Source: Bradyrhizobium cajani (GTDB lineage Bacteria; Pseudomonadota; Alphaproteobacteria; Rhizobiales; Xanthobacteraceae). From it: a stretch of 64,000 nt of DNA. The notes under the pieces are model-generated. The model searched no databases. It worked only from the letters and a program-made list of their open reading frames with translations, and had not been told where the DNA came from. The translations under genes and the position numbers were made by a program. Shown here in pieces: positions 25,140-33,862 of the stretch. The stretch spans positions 372,001 through 436,000 of the forward strand of contig NZ_WQNE01000001.1 of the NCBI RefSeq assembly GCF_009759665.1, written 5' to 3'. How positions within the stretch are numbered: the stretch's first letter is position 1; each line of letters starts with the position of its first letter.

Positions 25140-25703
25140 TCACTCCGCGGCGGTCATCCTGTTCCGCGGGCGCAGGAGCGAGATCGTCTCGAAGACACCA
25201 TCGCGGCGGACCAACGCGTGGAACAGCCCCGCCGCCACGTGCAGCAGCACGAGGGCAAAGAATGCGAAGCCCAGATAGACGTGGGCATTCCAAAGCAGCG
25301 TGTGCACGCCGTCGCTCTGCGGCAGCAGCGCGGGAATTTGAAACCCGCCATAGAGGACGACCGGATAGGCCGCAGCCCAGAGCATGCCGAGGCCGAGCAG
25401 CGGCATGACGATCATGAGGCCGTAGAGGAGCTGATGCGACAATCTTGCTCCGAGCTTCATGGCTCCCGGGAGATCGGCCGGCAACGGCGGCGCGCCGTAG
25501 TAGAGGCGCAGCGCCAGCCTGATCAGAACGAGGATCAAGAGAGTGAAGCCGAGCGTCTTGTGGACCAGGATCAGCGGCAGATATTTCGGCGCGACCGTGG
25601 ATACCATGCCTGCTCCGATGAAGAGCATGGCGAGAATGCAAACCGCCATCAGCCAGTGCAGGAGCCGCTGGATCAGGGCAAAACGGCGAGGAGCGTTGGT
25701 CAT
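25140..25703 (-). CDS. Cytochrome b561-family membrane protein
   Basis: 187 residues, four transmembrane helices. Heme-ligating His candidates lie in each expected helix: LIQRLLHWLMAV, LILVHKTLGF, WNAHVYLGF and LVLLHVAAGLFHAL. This inner-membrane diheme protein family moves electrons between quinones and periplasmic partners. The start overlaps the stop of the catalase-like peroxidase gene (ATGA), so the two are translationally coupled. An electron supply to the membrane-anchored peroxidase is a reasonable inference. Confidence 0.9.
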   Translation of the reverse strand: MTNAPRRFALIQRLLHWLMAVCILAMLFIGAGMVSTVAPKYLPLILVHKTLGFTLLILVLIRLALRLYYGAPPLPADLPGAMKLGARLSHQLLYGLMIVMPLLGLGMLWAAAYPVVLYGGFQIPALLPQSDGVHTLLWNAHVYLGFAFFALVLLHVAAGLFHALVRRDGVFETISLLRPRNRMTAAE

Positions 25704-26755
25704 GGCTTGGCAGTCCCGGTTCGCGGATAGTCCTTGGCTTCGGCAGCGCGCAGATCATAGGACCTGCGGTAGACCGACGAGCGGGCGGCCGGGAAGGGAT
25801 CGTCCGACACCCGAATTCCTTGCGGCAGGACGGTCGGATCGAAGTTGACGTCGCGGCATGGCCCGTCGCGCTCCGGCTCGATCCGTTGCACGATCAGCGT
25901 TCCCACCTGCACCTTGCGGCGGTTCTCCGGCCAGGCCTTGCTCGGGTCCGCGGTCGGGTCACCCGGTTCGGCGACGGTCGTGACCATGGTCCATCGCAGC
26001 GGACCGGCGGCCCGGATCCGTTCCGTGATCTCCTGCTCGAGATAATCCGGTCCGCGCTTTTCGAGATCGGCCTGCGAGACCGGAACGGGTTGCGCCGAGG
26101 GCAGCAGCGACCATCGCACCGTGCGGTCACGGCCCTTCGCATCGGTGAAAATGAAGCTGTTGAGGCTGTGATAGGGCTCTTCCGCATAACTACCGGTCCA
26201 GGGCGCCGTCTTGGCCCAGGCCGCGAAGGCGCTGAATTCCGGATTGGCCGCGATGAAGGCCTTCATCGCCTCCGGATCCTTCTTGCCGGATGCGATCAGC
26301 AGGTCGTGAAACGCCTGCGGCGTGGAAACCGCGAAGAATGGCGGGTTGATCATCGCTGTCCGCCACTCTTCGCCATCCGCTGCTGTGATCTGCAACCCCA
26401 GGCCGCGCACGCGCACGGTGGCATCCACCGCGTTCGGATCAGTCGTGCCGAGATTGAAACGGCCCAAGGCCTGATATCGGCCCTGTTCGAAGACTTTGGC
26501 ACGAGAGAGTTCCGCGCCGTTTCCGTTCGCCTCGAACGTGCCGGTGAAGCAAATTCCCTTGGCGTGATTTCGCCGGTGCCCGAGCGCCGCACCGCTCGGA
26601 GGCGCGAACGCCTCGATCATCCGCTCAGGCGTCAGACGCCCGGGCGACAGCCACCCGGCGGTGTATGCGAACGCAACGACGCCGCCTCCGAGGACGGCCG
26701 CAATCAGCACGAGGGACCCAAGCCCCGCGCGCGGTAGTTTGCCTGACAGACTCAT
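25700..26755 (-). CDS. Membrane-anchored catalase-family peroxidase
   Basis: 351 residues, much shorter than a classic catalase (about 480-750). An N-terminal helix (LGSLVLIAAVLGGGVVAFAYTAG) anchors or exports it. The distal His is H64 (GHRRNHAKGICFTG) and the proximal heme Tyr is probably Y329 in RSSVYRRSYDLR. This matches the SrpA-like catalase-related peroxidases, which often have peroxidase rather than strong catalase activity. The domain should lie in the periplasm. It is coupled to a b561 cytochrome gene, a pairing seen in other proteobacteria. Confidence 0.88.
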   Translation of the reverse strand: MSLSGKLPRAGLGSLVLIAAVLGGGVVAFAYTAGWLSPGRLTPERMIEAFAPPSGAALGHRRNHAKGICFTGTFEANGNGAELSRAKVFEQGRYQALGRFNLGTTDPNAVDATVRVRGLGLQITAADGEEWRTAMINPPFFAVSTPQAFHDLLIASGKKDPEAMKAFIAANPEFSAFAAWAKTAPWTGSYAEEPYHSLNSFIFTDAKGRDRTVRWSLLPSAQPVPVSQADLEKRGPDYLEQEITERIRAAGPLRWTMVTTVAEPGDPTADPSKAWPENRRKVQVGTLIVQRIEPERDGPCRDVNFDPTVLPQGIRVSDDPFPAARSSVYRRSYDLRAAEAKDYPRTGTAKP

Positions 26756-27120
26756 TCAGTCTCCTCGCGACGCACGAAACCGCCTGGCGATCGAATCCAC
26801 GCGGCTTTATCGGCGGTAACGGGGATGCTTTAGCGGGCCATCGCGGCCTCGATCTTCCCAAACTCACCGTCAATTTCGCGAAGGCACGCCTGGTTCGGTC
26901 TGAGCCCGGCGCCGCCCTGGCGGCGGGCCAACTGGCTCCGTTCGGGCTTTCTGGAGAAAATCCGTGCTTTCTGAAAATCGTCCGCGACGCTCGAAAGACC
27001 CGACGTGTGCGGGGCCCTATTTCAGATGCTTGGCGCACAAAGGCAGCGGTCGGTCACCAGACGATGGATCGCATCGTAACGGAACTGCCTCGCAAAAGGT
27101 GGAATGCGATTGGGGATCGA
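26756..27120. other. Divergent intergenic region, 365 bases
   Basis: Lies between the peroxidase gene (minus) and the SDR gene (plus). It should contain both promoters. I see no convincing small gene, hairpin or known operator. The plus-strand frame stays open upstream of the SDR, but the residues have no SDR character. Confidence 0.5.
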
Positions 27121-28014
27121 ATGAGCAAAGTGATCGTCGTCACGGGAGCTGCGAACAGCATCGGACGAAGCACCTGCAGGGAACTGGCGCTGGCGGGCCA
27201 CCGGGTCTACGTCTCAACGCGGGACGCGAATGGCCAGAATGCGCACGGCTTCGAGGCGACCGGCGCAGAGACCGACAAGCCCGGCATCGACGTTCGTACT
27301 CTCGCGTTCGACGTCGGCTCGGAAGCCTCCGTGAATGCGGCCATCGAGACCATCGTTGCCGAAAACGACCGCCTCGACGTGATCGTGCACAATGCGCGGC
27401 AGGTCGTCTACGGACCAACAGAAGCCTTTACGCCGGAGCAGCTTGCCGAGCTCTACGACATCAACGTGCTGAGTGCACAGCGCCTCAATCGAGCGGCATT
27501 GCCACAACTGCGCAAACAGGGCCAGGGCCTGCTGATATGGATTACGTCGAGCTGCGCACGCGGCGGGGCCGTCCCCTTTCTCGGCTCCTATGCGTCGTCA
27601 AAGGCTGCCATGGATGCGCTCGCGCTCGGTTATGCCGGCGAGCTTGCGCGCTGGGGTATCGAAACAAGCATCTTTGTCCCCAGCGCGCTCGGGCCCGGCC
27701 ACTACGTTCGCTCCGGTCGGCCAACCGACACCATTCGGGCCGAGGAATATGCGGATGGTCCGACTGCCAACTTGTCCGAGATCGCCCTGTCGGGAGTAGC
27801 GCAGCTGTCGCAGAAGGATCGGACCCCACAAGACGTCGGGAGGGCCATAGCGGATGTCGTGGACATGCCATTCGGACAGCGGCCACTGAGGGTTCATTTC
27901 GGTCCGGACGATGATGGGGCTGCGGCAGTCGACGCCACTGCCAACCGCGCCCGCACTGAGCTCCTCCGCCGGATCGGACTGGAAGACATTCTCGCGCCGA
28001 CGGTCATCACCTAG
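27121..28014 (+). CDS. Short-chain dehydrogenase/reductase
   Basis: 297 residues from the ATG at 27121, preceded by GGGGA. The cofactor motif TGAANSIG is at 8-15 and catalytic Y157-x3-K161 in GSYASSKAAMDALALG, with the Ser in WITSSCARGG. It is a classical SDR with an extended C-terminal part (PDDDGAAAVDATANRART). NAD(P)-dependent oxidation or reduction of an alcohol or ketone is expected; the substrate cannot be told. It stands alone, divergent from the peroxidase operon. Confidence 0.9.
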   Translation: MSKVIVVTGAANSIGRSTCRELALAGHRVYVSTRDANGQNAHGFEATGAETDKPGIDVRTLAFDVGSEASVNAAIETIVAENDRLDVIVHNARQVVYGPTEAFTPEQLAELYDINVLSAQRLNRAALPQLRKQGQGLLIWITSSCARGGAVPFLGSYASSKAAMDALALGYAGELARWGIETSIFVPSALGPGHYVRSGRPTDTIRAEEYADGPTANLSEIALSGVAQLSQKDRTPQDVGRAIADVVDMPFGQRPLRVHFGPDDDGAAAVDATANRARTELLRRIGLEDILAPTVIT

Positions 28015-28325
28015 CATGCGGCTGTCTTTCAACCGCGCGGCGTCCGCATTGGTGTCGACTGGTCTGGAGCGGCGTGCCGCACCAGCCGTGCAATCCTGAC
28101 AGAAGGATGCAGAGTAGGAAGACCGCCTTGAGGACTGCGGGCATTTTGGATGCAGCAACGAGACGCCGGAGCCGCCCGCCCCCCGCTGCGGAGGGCGACA
28201 CCACGCACAGGTTGCGGAACGTTCCTGAGCACGGGGAGAGCGGCGCTCGCCGAGGCCGCACCGGCATCCGATCGCATGAATCGGATGCCGCCCCGGCGCA
28301 TCCGCTGCAACACCACCCTTCGAAG
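28015..28325. other. Convergent intergenic region, 311 bases
   Basis: Lies between the SDR stop and the regulator stop. It holds the strong hairpin at 28262-28290 and a weak minus-strand reading frame (28007-28144, 45 codons) with a signal-peptide-like start (MPAVLKAVFLLCILLSGLHG) but no ribosome site. I do not call that frame a gene. Confidence 0.5.
28262..28290. terminator. Strong hairpin between convergent genes
   Basis: CGGCATCCGAT, loop CGCATGA, ATCGGATGCCG: an 11-base perfect stem 36 bases beyond the stop of the minus-strand regulator and between two convergent genes. There is no T-run, so it is a terminator-like or RNA-stabilising hairpin. Confidence 0.55.
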
Positions 28326-31181
28326 CTACGAACTCGAAAGCTTCGCCATCATCGCTCTGGCACGTTTCAAATCGGCGATCTCGAAACCCTCGGTGAACTT
28401 GCCGTACACGGAGTCCAGAACTTGCCGTGCGTCGGCGGGGCGGCTCTGGCTCGTCCATAGTCGCGCCAGGCTGATCGCCGTCCTCAACTCCCAGAACAGC
28501 GCCCCCTGACCACGCGCCACCTCGAACGCCTTCTCGAAGGCCTGCTCCGCGCCGGCCACGGAACGATACTCGCCAGGATGCAGCAGCAATTCGCCCTTGA
28601 TGCGCCAGAGTTCCGCCGCGTACCACAGCTCGTCCCGCGCCTCGCACCGCGCCAGCGCCTCGTCGACGGTCGCAAGCCCCTGCGACACTTCGCCGGCCTC
28701 TCCGAGACATCCCGCCAGCTCACCGAGAGGAAGCAGAAAGCGCGGCAGAAATCGCGCCTCGCCCGCCAATGCGAGTGCCTTGCGCAGCAAGGACAAGCCG
28801 GTAGCAAGGTCGCCGCCTCGCGCCATCACCACGCCCCTGAAGGCGCGCGCCCACACGTTCCACAGCCGGATCGGGTGGCGTTCGGTGTGCTCGATCAGCA
28901 TCGTGCAATAGCGCTCCGCCGCGGCGAGATCGCCGGCGAGAAAGGCAACGAAACAAGCGCCCTGGCCCAAGACGCTGCAAAATGTCAGCGCATGTCCGCT
29001 CGCGCGGCCTTCCTCGACGTTGCGCTCGACGACACTCAGCGCCTGATCCGCAAAGCCGAGCAGCCAGAGGATGCGCGCCTGGAAGCAATACGCTGAAGCG
29101 CGCAGGTCGAACCGGAAACGGGTAACCTGCGGCTTTGCCGTCAGATCGGCAAGGTGGCTCAAGGCCCGGTCGATGTGACGGTGCGCCAGCCACTGGTCGC
29201 CGAGATAGTGCAGCTTGGTGGCAAGCAGCCGTTCCGCCATCATTCGGTCGACCGAATTGCTGGATCCGGCCACGACATCCGTGAACCGGTCCACAAAGCC
29301 AGGCACCTGGCGAAACTCGCCATTGTTGAACTGATCGATGCACAATCCCCAGAGTGATCGCAGAAGATAATCGCGGTCGCCGAGCTGCTCGGCGAGCTGG
29401 AGGGTCACGGCCCAGGCCGGACCGGCTTCGCGGGCTCTCCCAACGCAGTACATCAGCGACCAGCCGCGCGCGGCCGACAATTGCATGCGAAGTCGCGGCG
29501 CGTTCGCAGCGCTCTCGTCAAGATTCGACAATGCAAGTTCGGTCCGCTCGCGGCACTCGGCGAGGAGCGACAATTGCACCCAGAGCGGGACCGCCGCCGC
29601 GGTCAGCGCCACTCCGATCCGGGCGTCGCCACCGGGCGCGAAAGCCCAATCCAGGCTGGATCGCACGTTGTCGATGTGGCGGCCATAGAAGGCAAGCCAT
29701 TCCGACTGCGGCTTCACCTCGCTATCGGCCTCCGCGTTGGCGAACAAGCCGCAATAGTACCTGGCCTGGCGACGGGCCGCGTCGGGAAATTCTCCGCGGG
29801 CGCGCAGCTTCTCCAGCGCATAGGCGCGCGTGGTATCCAGCAGGCGATAGGAAGGGTGGTCGCCGCGAATTTCGGCAAGAACGAGCGACTTGGCCACCAG
29901 GTTGGCAAGCTGATCGGTCACGTCCCCCATGCCATCGCCGACAACCGCGATCACGCCATCGAGCAAGAACTCTCCGGCAAAGATGCCGAGCTGCCGCAGA
30001 ATCCGTGCTTCGGTCTCCGGGAGCAGGTCGTAGCTCCAATCGAGCGTCGCACGAAGGGTCTGCTGCCGGGGCAACGCCGTCCGACGGCCGGTCGTCAGAA
30101 ATTTGAACCTGTCGTCGAGAAGTGCCGCGATCTTCGCCGGACTGAGCATCACCGCGCGCGCCGCCGCGAACTCGATCGCAAGCGGAATTCCATCCAGCCG
30201 CCGGCAGATGGCGGCGACCGCCCCGAGATTTTCCTCGTCAGGCGAAAAGCTGGAGCCGAGCGCCTTCGCTCTCGTCATGAACAATTCGACGGCGGTGTAG
30301 GCCGATGCGCCATCGGGCCTGAGCCGGGGTTCGGGCGGCACGCCCAGGGGAGGAACGCGATAAACCTGCTCGCCGTCGATGCGCAAAGCTTCCCGGCTTG
30401 TCACAACGATGCTGGTCTCGGGGCAGCGGCTGACGATCGTGTTGGCCATCTGGGCCACGGTGTCGACGACATGCTCGCAATTGTCGAGGATGAGCAACAG
30501 AGGACGCGCGCCGATCGCACGCGCGATCGATTCCGGCGAAATCTCCTCTCCTTCGAGCTTGATACCGAGCATGCTGGCGACGGCCGAGCATACGAGCTTT
30601 GGATCAGGGAGCGAAGCCAGTTCGACCAGCAACCGGTCCGCCGCAAAGCCGGCCGGCGGCGTTCTGGCAGCTTGCAACGCAAGCGACGTCTTGCCGATCC
30701 CGCCGGGTCCGACAAGGCTCACGACGCGATAGGCCGAGAGAAGCTCCCACACATGCGCGATCGCCGCAGCCCGGCCGATCAAATCGAAGGATGCGTTGGG
30801 GATGTTGGTCGACCGCAGCAGTTCGGATGCCGCAGATTGTAGCGGGGCATCCGTCTGCCGGATCTGCCACCCTCCCAGCAACCGATAGCCGCGTCCGACC
30901 TCGGTTGCGAGCATGTCGCGGTCCGGACCAAAGGCCTTTCGGATCGCCGCGATATGGACGCGCAATGCGCTCTCCTCGACGAAGACGCCCCGCCAGACCC
31001 GCTCGGTCAGATCGTTCTTCGTGACCAGATCGCCCTCGGCCTGGGCCAATTCCGCGAGAATCTCAAAGGCACGTCCGCCCAAAGGAACGGCGTCTCCCAT
31101 TAAGCGCAATTCGCGCCTGACAAGATCGATCTCCCATTCCGCGCAGGCGTAAACGGGACGCTGGCCTGGCTCAGCCATCAC
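28326..31181 (-). CDS. Winged-helix / NB-ARC-type ATPase / TPR transcriptional regulator (copy 1)
   Basis: 951 residues. An OmpR-type DNA-binding domain at about 12-105 (VPLGGRAFEILAELAQ, VHIAAIRKAFG, VGRGYRLLGGW) is followed by an AAA/NB-ARC-like ATPase. Walker A is GPGGIGKTS at 158-166, Walker B is LLLILDNCEHV with D233, and the sensor is VVTSREALRI. A long TPR-like helical half fills out the protein. This is a large single-chain signalling ATPase activator type with the DNA-binding domain at the N-terminus. Copy 2 (35074-37974) has the same order and very similar motifs. Targets are unknown; the small exported protein genes next door are candidates. Confidence 0.88.
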   Translation of the reverse strand: MMAEPGQRPVYACAEWEIDLVRRELRLMGDAVPLGGRAFEILAELAQAEGDLVTKNDLTERVWRGVFVEESALRVHIAAIRKAFGPDRDMLATEVGRGYRLLGGWQIRQTDAPLQSAASELLRSTNIPNASFDLIGRAAAIAHVWELLSAYRVVSLVGPGGIGKTSLALQAARTPPAGFAADRLLVELASLPDPKLVCSAVASMLGIKLEGEEISPESIARAIGARPLLLILDNCEHVVDTVAQMANTIVSRCPETSIVVTSREALRIDGEQVYRVPPLGVPPEPRLRPDGASAYTAVELFMTRAKALGSSFSPDEENLGAVAAICRRLDGIPLAIEFAAARAVMLSPAKIAALLDDRFKFLTTGRRTALPRQQTLRATLDWSYDLLPETEARILRQLGIFAGEFLLDGVIAVVGDGMGDVTDQLANLVAKSLVLAEIRGDHPSYRLLDTTRAYALEKLRARGEFPDAARRQARYYCGLFANAEADSEVKPQSEWLAFYGRHIDNVRSSLDWAFAPGGDARIGVALTAAAVPLWVQLSLLAECRERTELALSNLDESAANAPRLRMQLSAARGWSLMYCVGRAREAGPAWAVTLQLAEQLGDRDYLLRSLWGLCIDQFNNGEFRQVPGFVDRFTDVVAGSSNSVDRMMAERLLATKLHYLGDQWLAHRHIDRALSHLADLTAKPQVTRFRFDLRASAYCFQARILWLLGFADQALSVVERNVEEGRASGHALTFCSVLGQGACFVAFLAGDLAAAERYCTMLIEHTERHPIRLWNVWARAFRGVVMARGGDLATGLSLLRKALALAGEARFLPRFLLPLGELAGCLGEAGEVSQGLATVDEALARCEARDELWYAAELWRIKGELLLHPGEYRSVAGAEQAFEKAFEVARGQGALFWELRTAISLARLWTSQSRPADARQVLDSVYGKFTEGFEIADLKRARAMMAKLSSS

Positions 31182-31303
31182 TTAGATGGCCCCGAGCGGT
31201 TCCTTGATCTTGCGCCCAACTTATCACCCACTTTCAAAAGGCACAGCTGGCCCGGCAGCGAACGCCGCCAGGCCATGAACGGTCTAATCGCGCTGCCTGC
31301 TCT

Positions 31304-31582
31304 TCAGCAGCCGCGGCAGACGGATCCTTCCAGCATCTTCTCCAGCCGCGCGTCCTCCTTGTCGATGGTCGCATCCGTGCCGAGTGGCGGTCCCTTCGTC
31401 GCGCGACCGACCCCATCCGACGACGGAAGCGCCGTGCCGAGCGAGTTCGTTCCTGGCGCCGCCGCACTCGTTCCGAGCGCACCGCCATTCGCCATCGACA
31501 TGTGCGATCCCATGCCGCCGCGGGCGGATGCCGCGCCCGAGAGACCGAGGCAAACGATGAAGAGAAAAGAGAGCAGTCTCAT
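31304..31582 (-). CDS. Small exported protein with C-terminal CRGC
   Basis: 92 residues from the ATG at 31582 with GGAG nine bases upstream; the longer frame adds residues without a ribosome site. Signal peptide MRLLSFLFIVCLGLSGAASA, then a Gly/Ser/Thr-rich mature part and a helical tail (EDARLEKMLEGSVCRGC) with a CxxC-type end. I recognise no family. It sits between the regulator gene and the divergent small exported protein gene at 31895. Confidence 0.6.
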   Translation of the reverse strand: MRLLSFLFIVCLGLSGAASARGGMGSHMSMANGGALGTSAAAPGTNSLGTALPSSDGVGRATKGPPLGTDATIDKEDARLEKMLEGSVCRGC

Positions 31583-31894
31583 GGCTCGCACTCCACATGC
31601 TTTATGACCTGCACCTAAACTGGACGCCGCGCGTGATTTGACCATGCACGATTGCGCGAACGATTATGAAAAACGTGACAGACTCGACTTCGAAGACGCA
31701 TTACGCCTTCTTCGATAACCCGCGTGCCATGCCTGTATTCCCCGCGTCGTCTCGCAAGAGTGATGCACATCAAACGAGATTTTCCGGCCGGATTGCCTAT
31801 ATGACTTGACAAGGACAATTCGGGAAACGCCACCAGCCGAGCAGCGATCATCGCCAAGCGACTCTCCGCACATCGTAAGCAATGGAGAATCGCT
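31583..31894. other. Divergent intergenic region, 312 bases, with FNR/FixK-like site
   Basis: Non-coding on both strands. It contains the site at 31760-31773 and a TTGACA hexamer near 31806. It must hold the promoters of the two divergent small exported protein genes. Confidence 0.5.
31760..31773. promoter_or_regulatory. FNR/FixK-like box
   Basis: GTGATGCACATCAA differs at one position from the TTGAT-N4-ATCAA consensus of FNR/FixK-family regulators. It lies 122 bases before the start of the exported protein gene at 31895 and 178 bases before that at 31582. Bradyrhizobium uses FixK2 for low-oxygen genes; whether this site is used is unknown. Confidence 0.4.
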
Positions 31895-32137
31895 ATGAGT
31901 GCATTCAAGACCCTGATCGCCGCAGCGCTGATCTCAACGGCAACGATATCCTCCGCCTCCGCGGCCTGGACGTTTGCCGATCAGGAGCCCGCGGCATTTT
32001 CAGCAATGTATCCGAATCGCGACGTGCTCAACGGCGGCGCCCTGACGCCGGCGGGACGGATGGGCCTGGAGCGGGCCTATGGCGCAGCCCCGGTGTTCGG
32101 CGCAGGCCACGTCTACGATCGCCACTGGCATCGATGA
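31895..32137 (+). CDS. Small exported protein of unknown function
   Basis: 80 residues; ATG with GGAG ahead. Signal peptide MSAFKTLIAAALISTATISS, likely cut after SASA, leaves about 56 residues with WTFADQEPAAFSAMYPNRD and a His/Arg/Tyr-rich end (VYDRHWHR). No Cys in the mature part. I do not recognise the family. The promoter region holds a FixK-like box. Confidence 0.65.
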   Translation: MSAFKTLIAAALISTATISSASAAWTFADQEPAAFSAMYPNRDVLNGGALTPAGRMGLERAYGAAPVFGAGHVYDRHWHR

Positions 32138-32394
32138 CCGGAGCCAACGAATGGGCGGCCTGCCGCATCCGGACAATCACGCCCGTCCGTGACCCCGCAC
32201 GGAGTGCGACCGCACCAAGCGGCGCACCCCGCCGGTGTCGAACCATGATCGAGGCTGGCGACCGAGCGCCGCCACGGCTTCGTGCAAAGGCGAAAATGAT
32301 CGTTCAATTGGTACTGCCCTGCCGGCACACGCATGCACATGTCTGGCGAGCGCGCCGAGATGTCCCGGCGTCGCTTTGTCAAGGAGACGTGCAA

Positions 32395-32628
32395 ATGACT
32401 ACACTGAAGCTCTTGTCGGCCGGACTGATGGTCGCAGCCATGATTTCCTCTCCCGCGATGGCTCGCGAAGGCAGCAACCACATGCGCCGCGCCAATGTCG
32501 ACGCCTATGGGTCGGTTCAGCGCGTGCCGGTCACTTCCAAGCGTGGCTGCGTTCGCGCCCCCGACGTCGGTGCGTACGCCACCGCTCCCTGGCGCCGGCC
32601 TCCGTGCGAACCCGCATCCGGCTTCTGA
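32395..32628 (+). CDS. Small exported protein, paralogue of 48886-49131
   Basis: 77 residues; ATG at 32395 with AGGAG seven bases before. The signal peptide (MTTLKLLSAGLMVAAMISSP) is nearly the same as that of the 81-residue protein at 48886. The C-terminal part follows the same pattern: GCVRAPDVGAYATAPWRRPPCEPASGF against ACVPAPRVGAFATAPWTGNN with CEPGTGSF. Two conserved Cys may form a disulfide. Function unknown; the same family occurs twice in this window. Confidence 0.72.
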   Translation: MTTLKLLSAGLMVAAMISSPAMAREGSNHMRRANVDAYGSVQRVPVTSKRGCVRAPDVGAYATAPWRRPPCEPASGF

Positions 32629-32651
32629 GCAGGCGAGCCGCGGCGAGGCCC

Positions 32652-32667
32652 GTTGCCGCACGGCAAC
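32652..32667. terminator. Short hairpin between convergent genes
   Basis: GTTGCC, GCAC, GGCAAC: a 6-base stem 24 bases after the exported protein stop, in the gap before the convergent AraC gene. It is weak and has no T-run. Confidence 0.3.
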
Positions 32668-32836
32668 CGCCGGCGCTGAGTTGTAGAAATTCCTCTCAGC
32701 GTTTCGGGCTCCCTTCACGGGCCGACGGAAGGAAGAATGGTGGCTTGATGAAGCTCCGTTCTTCCGACCAGGCCACCGGGGCGTTCGACCTTCAATTCTT
32801 GTGTCACGCCAGGTTCACTGGCGCCAGGCGCCAGGA

Positions 32837-33736
32837 TCAGAGATCAAATCCCGCCGCGGCGGCATCTCGCCATCGACTGGGCGTATTCCCCGCAAAGCGC
32901 CTGAACGTCGTCGTGAAATGAGCCTGGCTCTGAAAGCCCACCGAGAGTGCGACCTCGACAATCGGCATCTCGCAGTTCCGCAGCAGGTCCTTGGCCCGCA
33001 ATATCCGTCGGTGCAAGATATACTCGTGAGGACTGCAACCCATCGCCACGCGGAACTGGGCCGCAAAATGCATGCGACTGAGGCCGGCAACCGCAGCAAG
33101 ATCCGCCAGCGGAATCTTCTTGCAGAAGTGCGCCTCGATGTAGCCGAGCACTCGCTTGAGCCGCCACTTCTGCAATCCCCGGATCTTCTTGTCCGCCACG
33201 CAACGGCCGGCGCGGGCTCGCTCGCCGAGCTCCGGCTGCCTGTCGGGCTGCAAGGCAAATAGCCTGGCAACGACGGCAAGGCGCAGCGCGTCGACACAAA
33301 GAGTACCGTGCGCGGGCTTCAGTCTCTCCACTACGGCGGCAGCCTCGGACAGGCGTCGAACAACCGGATCATCTTCGTTGCAGACGAGCACTTCTGCCGC
33401 AGGACTCGATATTGTCCCGGACGCGCGTTGCCGCGGGACCTCGATACGCAGCCAGCCATTGTCGCGCACCCGATCATGTGGCGATATCCAGGAGCCACGC
33501 AGTAGTTGCGGCTCAATCGCCAGAACGAGGCCAAGCCGCTCAAAGGCAATTGTGGTTGCGTCCCGGGCCGACAAATCGTCCCTGCGTGGAACGACACCAG
33601 GGCCAACCACCTCCGGAAGCGATGCGATTGATGGCGTCGCGACCGCAGAGCCGAGATCTGCGGCTCGGTCGTCGGCGATGACGGTCGTTGGGCTGTGGCC
33701 ATGTTTCGGTTGTCGCGAGGGTGATGGCTGAGACAT
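32837..33736 (-). CDS. AraC-family transcriptional regulator
   Basis: 299 residues. The C-terminal AraC/XylS domain (about 195-295) has both helix-turn-helix units: KKIPLADLAAVAGLSRMHFAAQF and MPIVEVALSVGFQSQAHFTTTFRRFAGNTPSRWR. The N-terminal part has no strong family signal beyond a beta-rich effector region. No target is evident; it lies on the same strand just after the IclR gene. Confidence 0.9.
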   Translation of the reverse strand: MSQPSPSRQPKHGHSPTTVIADDRAADLGSAVATPSIASLPEVVGPGVVPRRDDLSARDATTIAFERLGLVLAIEPQLLRGSWISPHDRVRDNGWLRIEVPRQRASGTISSPAAEVLVCNEDDPVVRRLSEAAAVVERLKPAHGTLCVDALRLAVVARLFALQPDRQPELGERARAGRCVADKKIRGLQKWRLKRVLGYIEAHFCKKIPLADLAAVAGLSRMHFAAQFRVAMGCSPHEYILHRRILRAKDLLRNCEMPIVEVALSVGFQSQAHFTTTFRRFAGNTPSRWRDAAAAGFDL

Positions 33737-33862
33737 AACTGTACTCTGGCTACGCTAATCCAAACGAGGAGGCGCATGACCGTCGCGGGCGAGCAGTGAA
33801 AAGCCTCCATCGAAGAGAAGGGTAACAAGGCACGGTCGGATCGCGAGTTAAGAGACGCAAAA

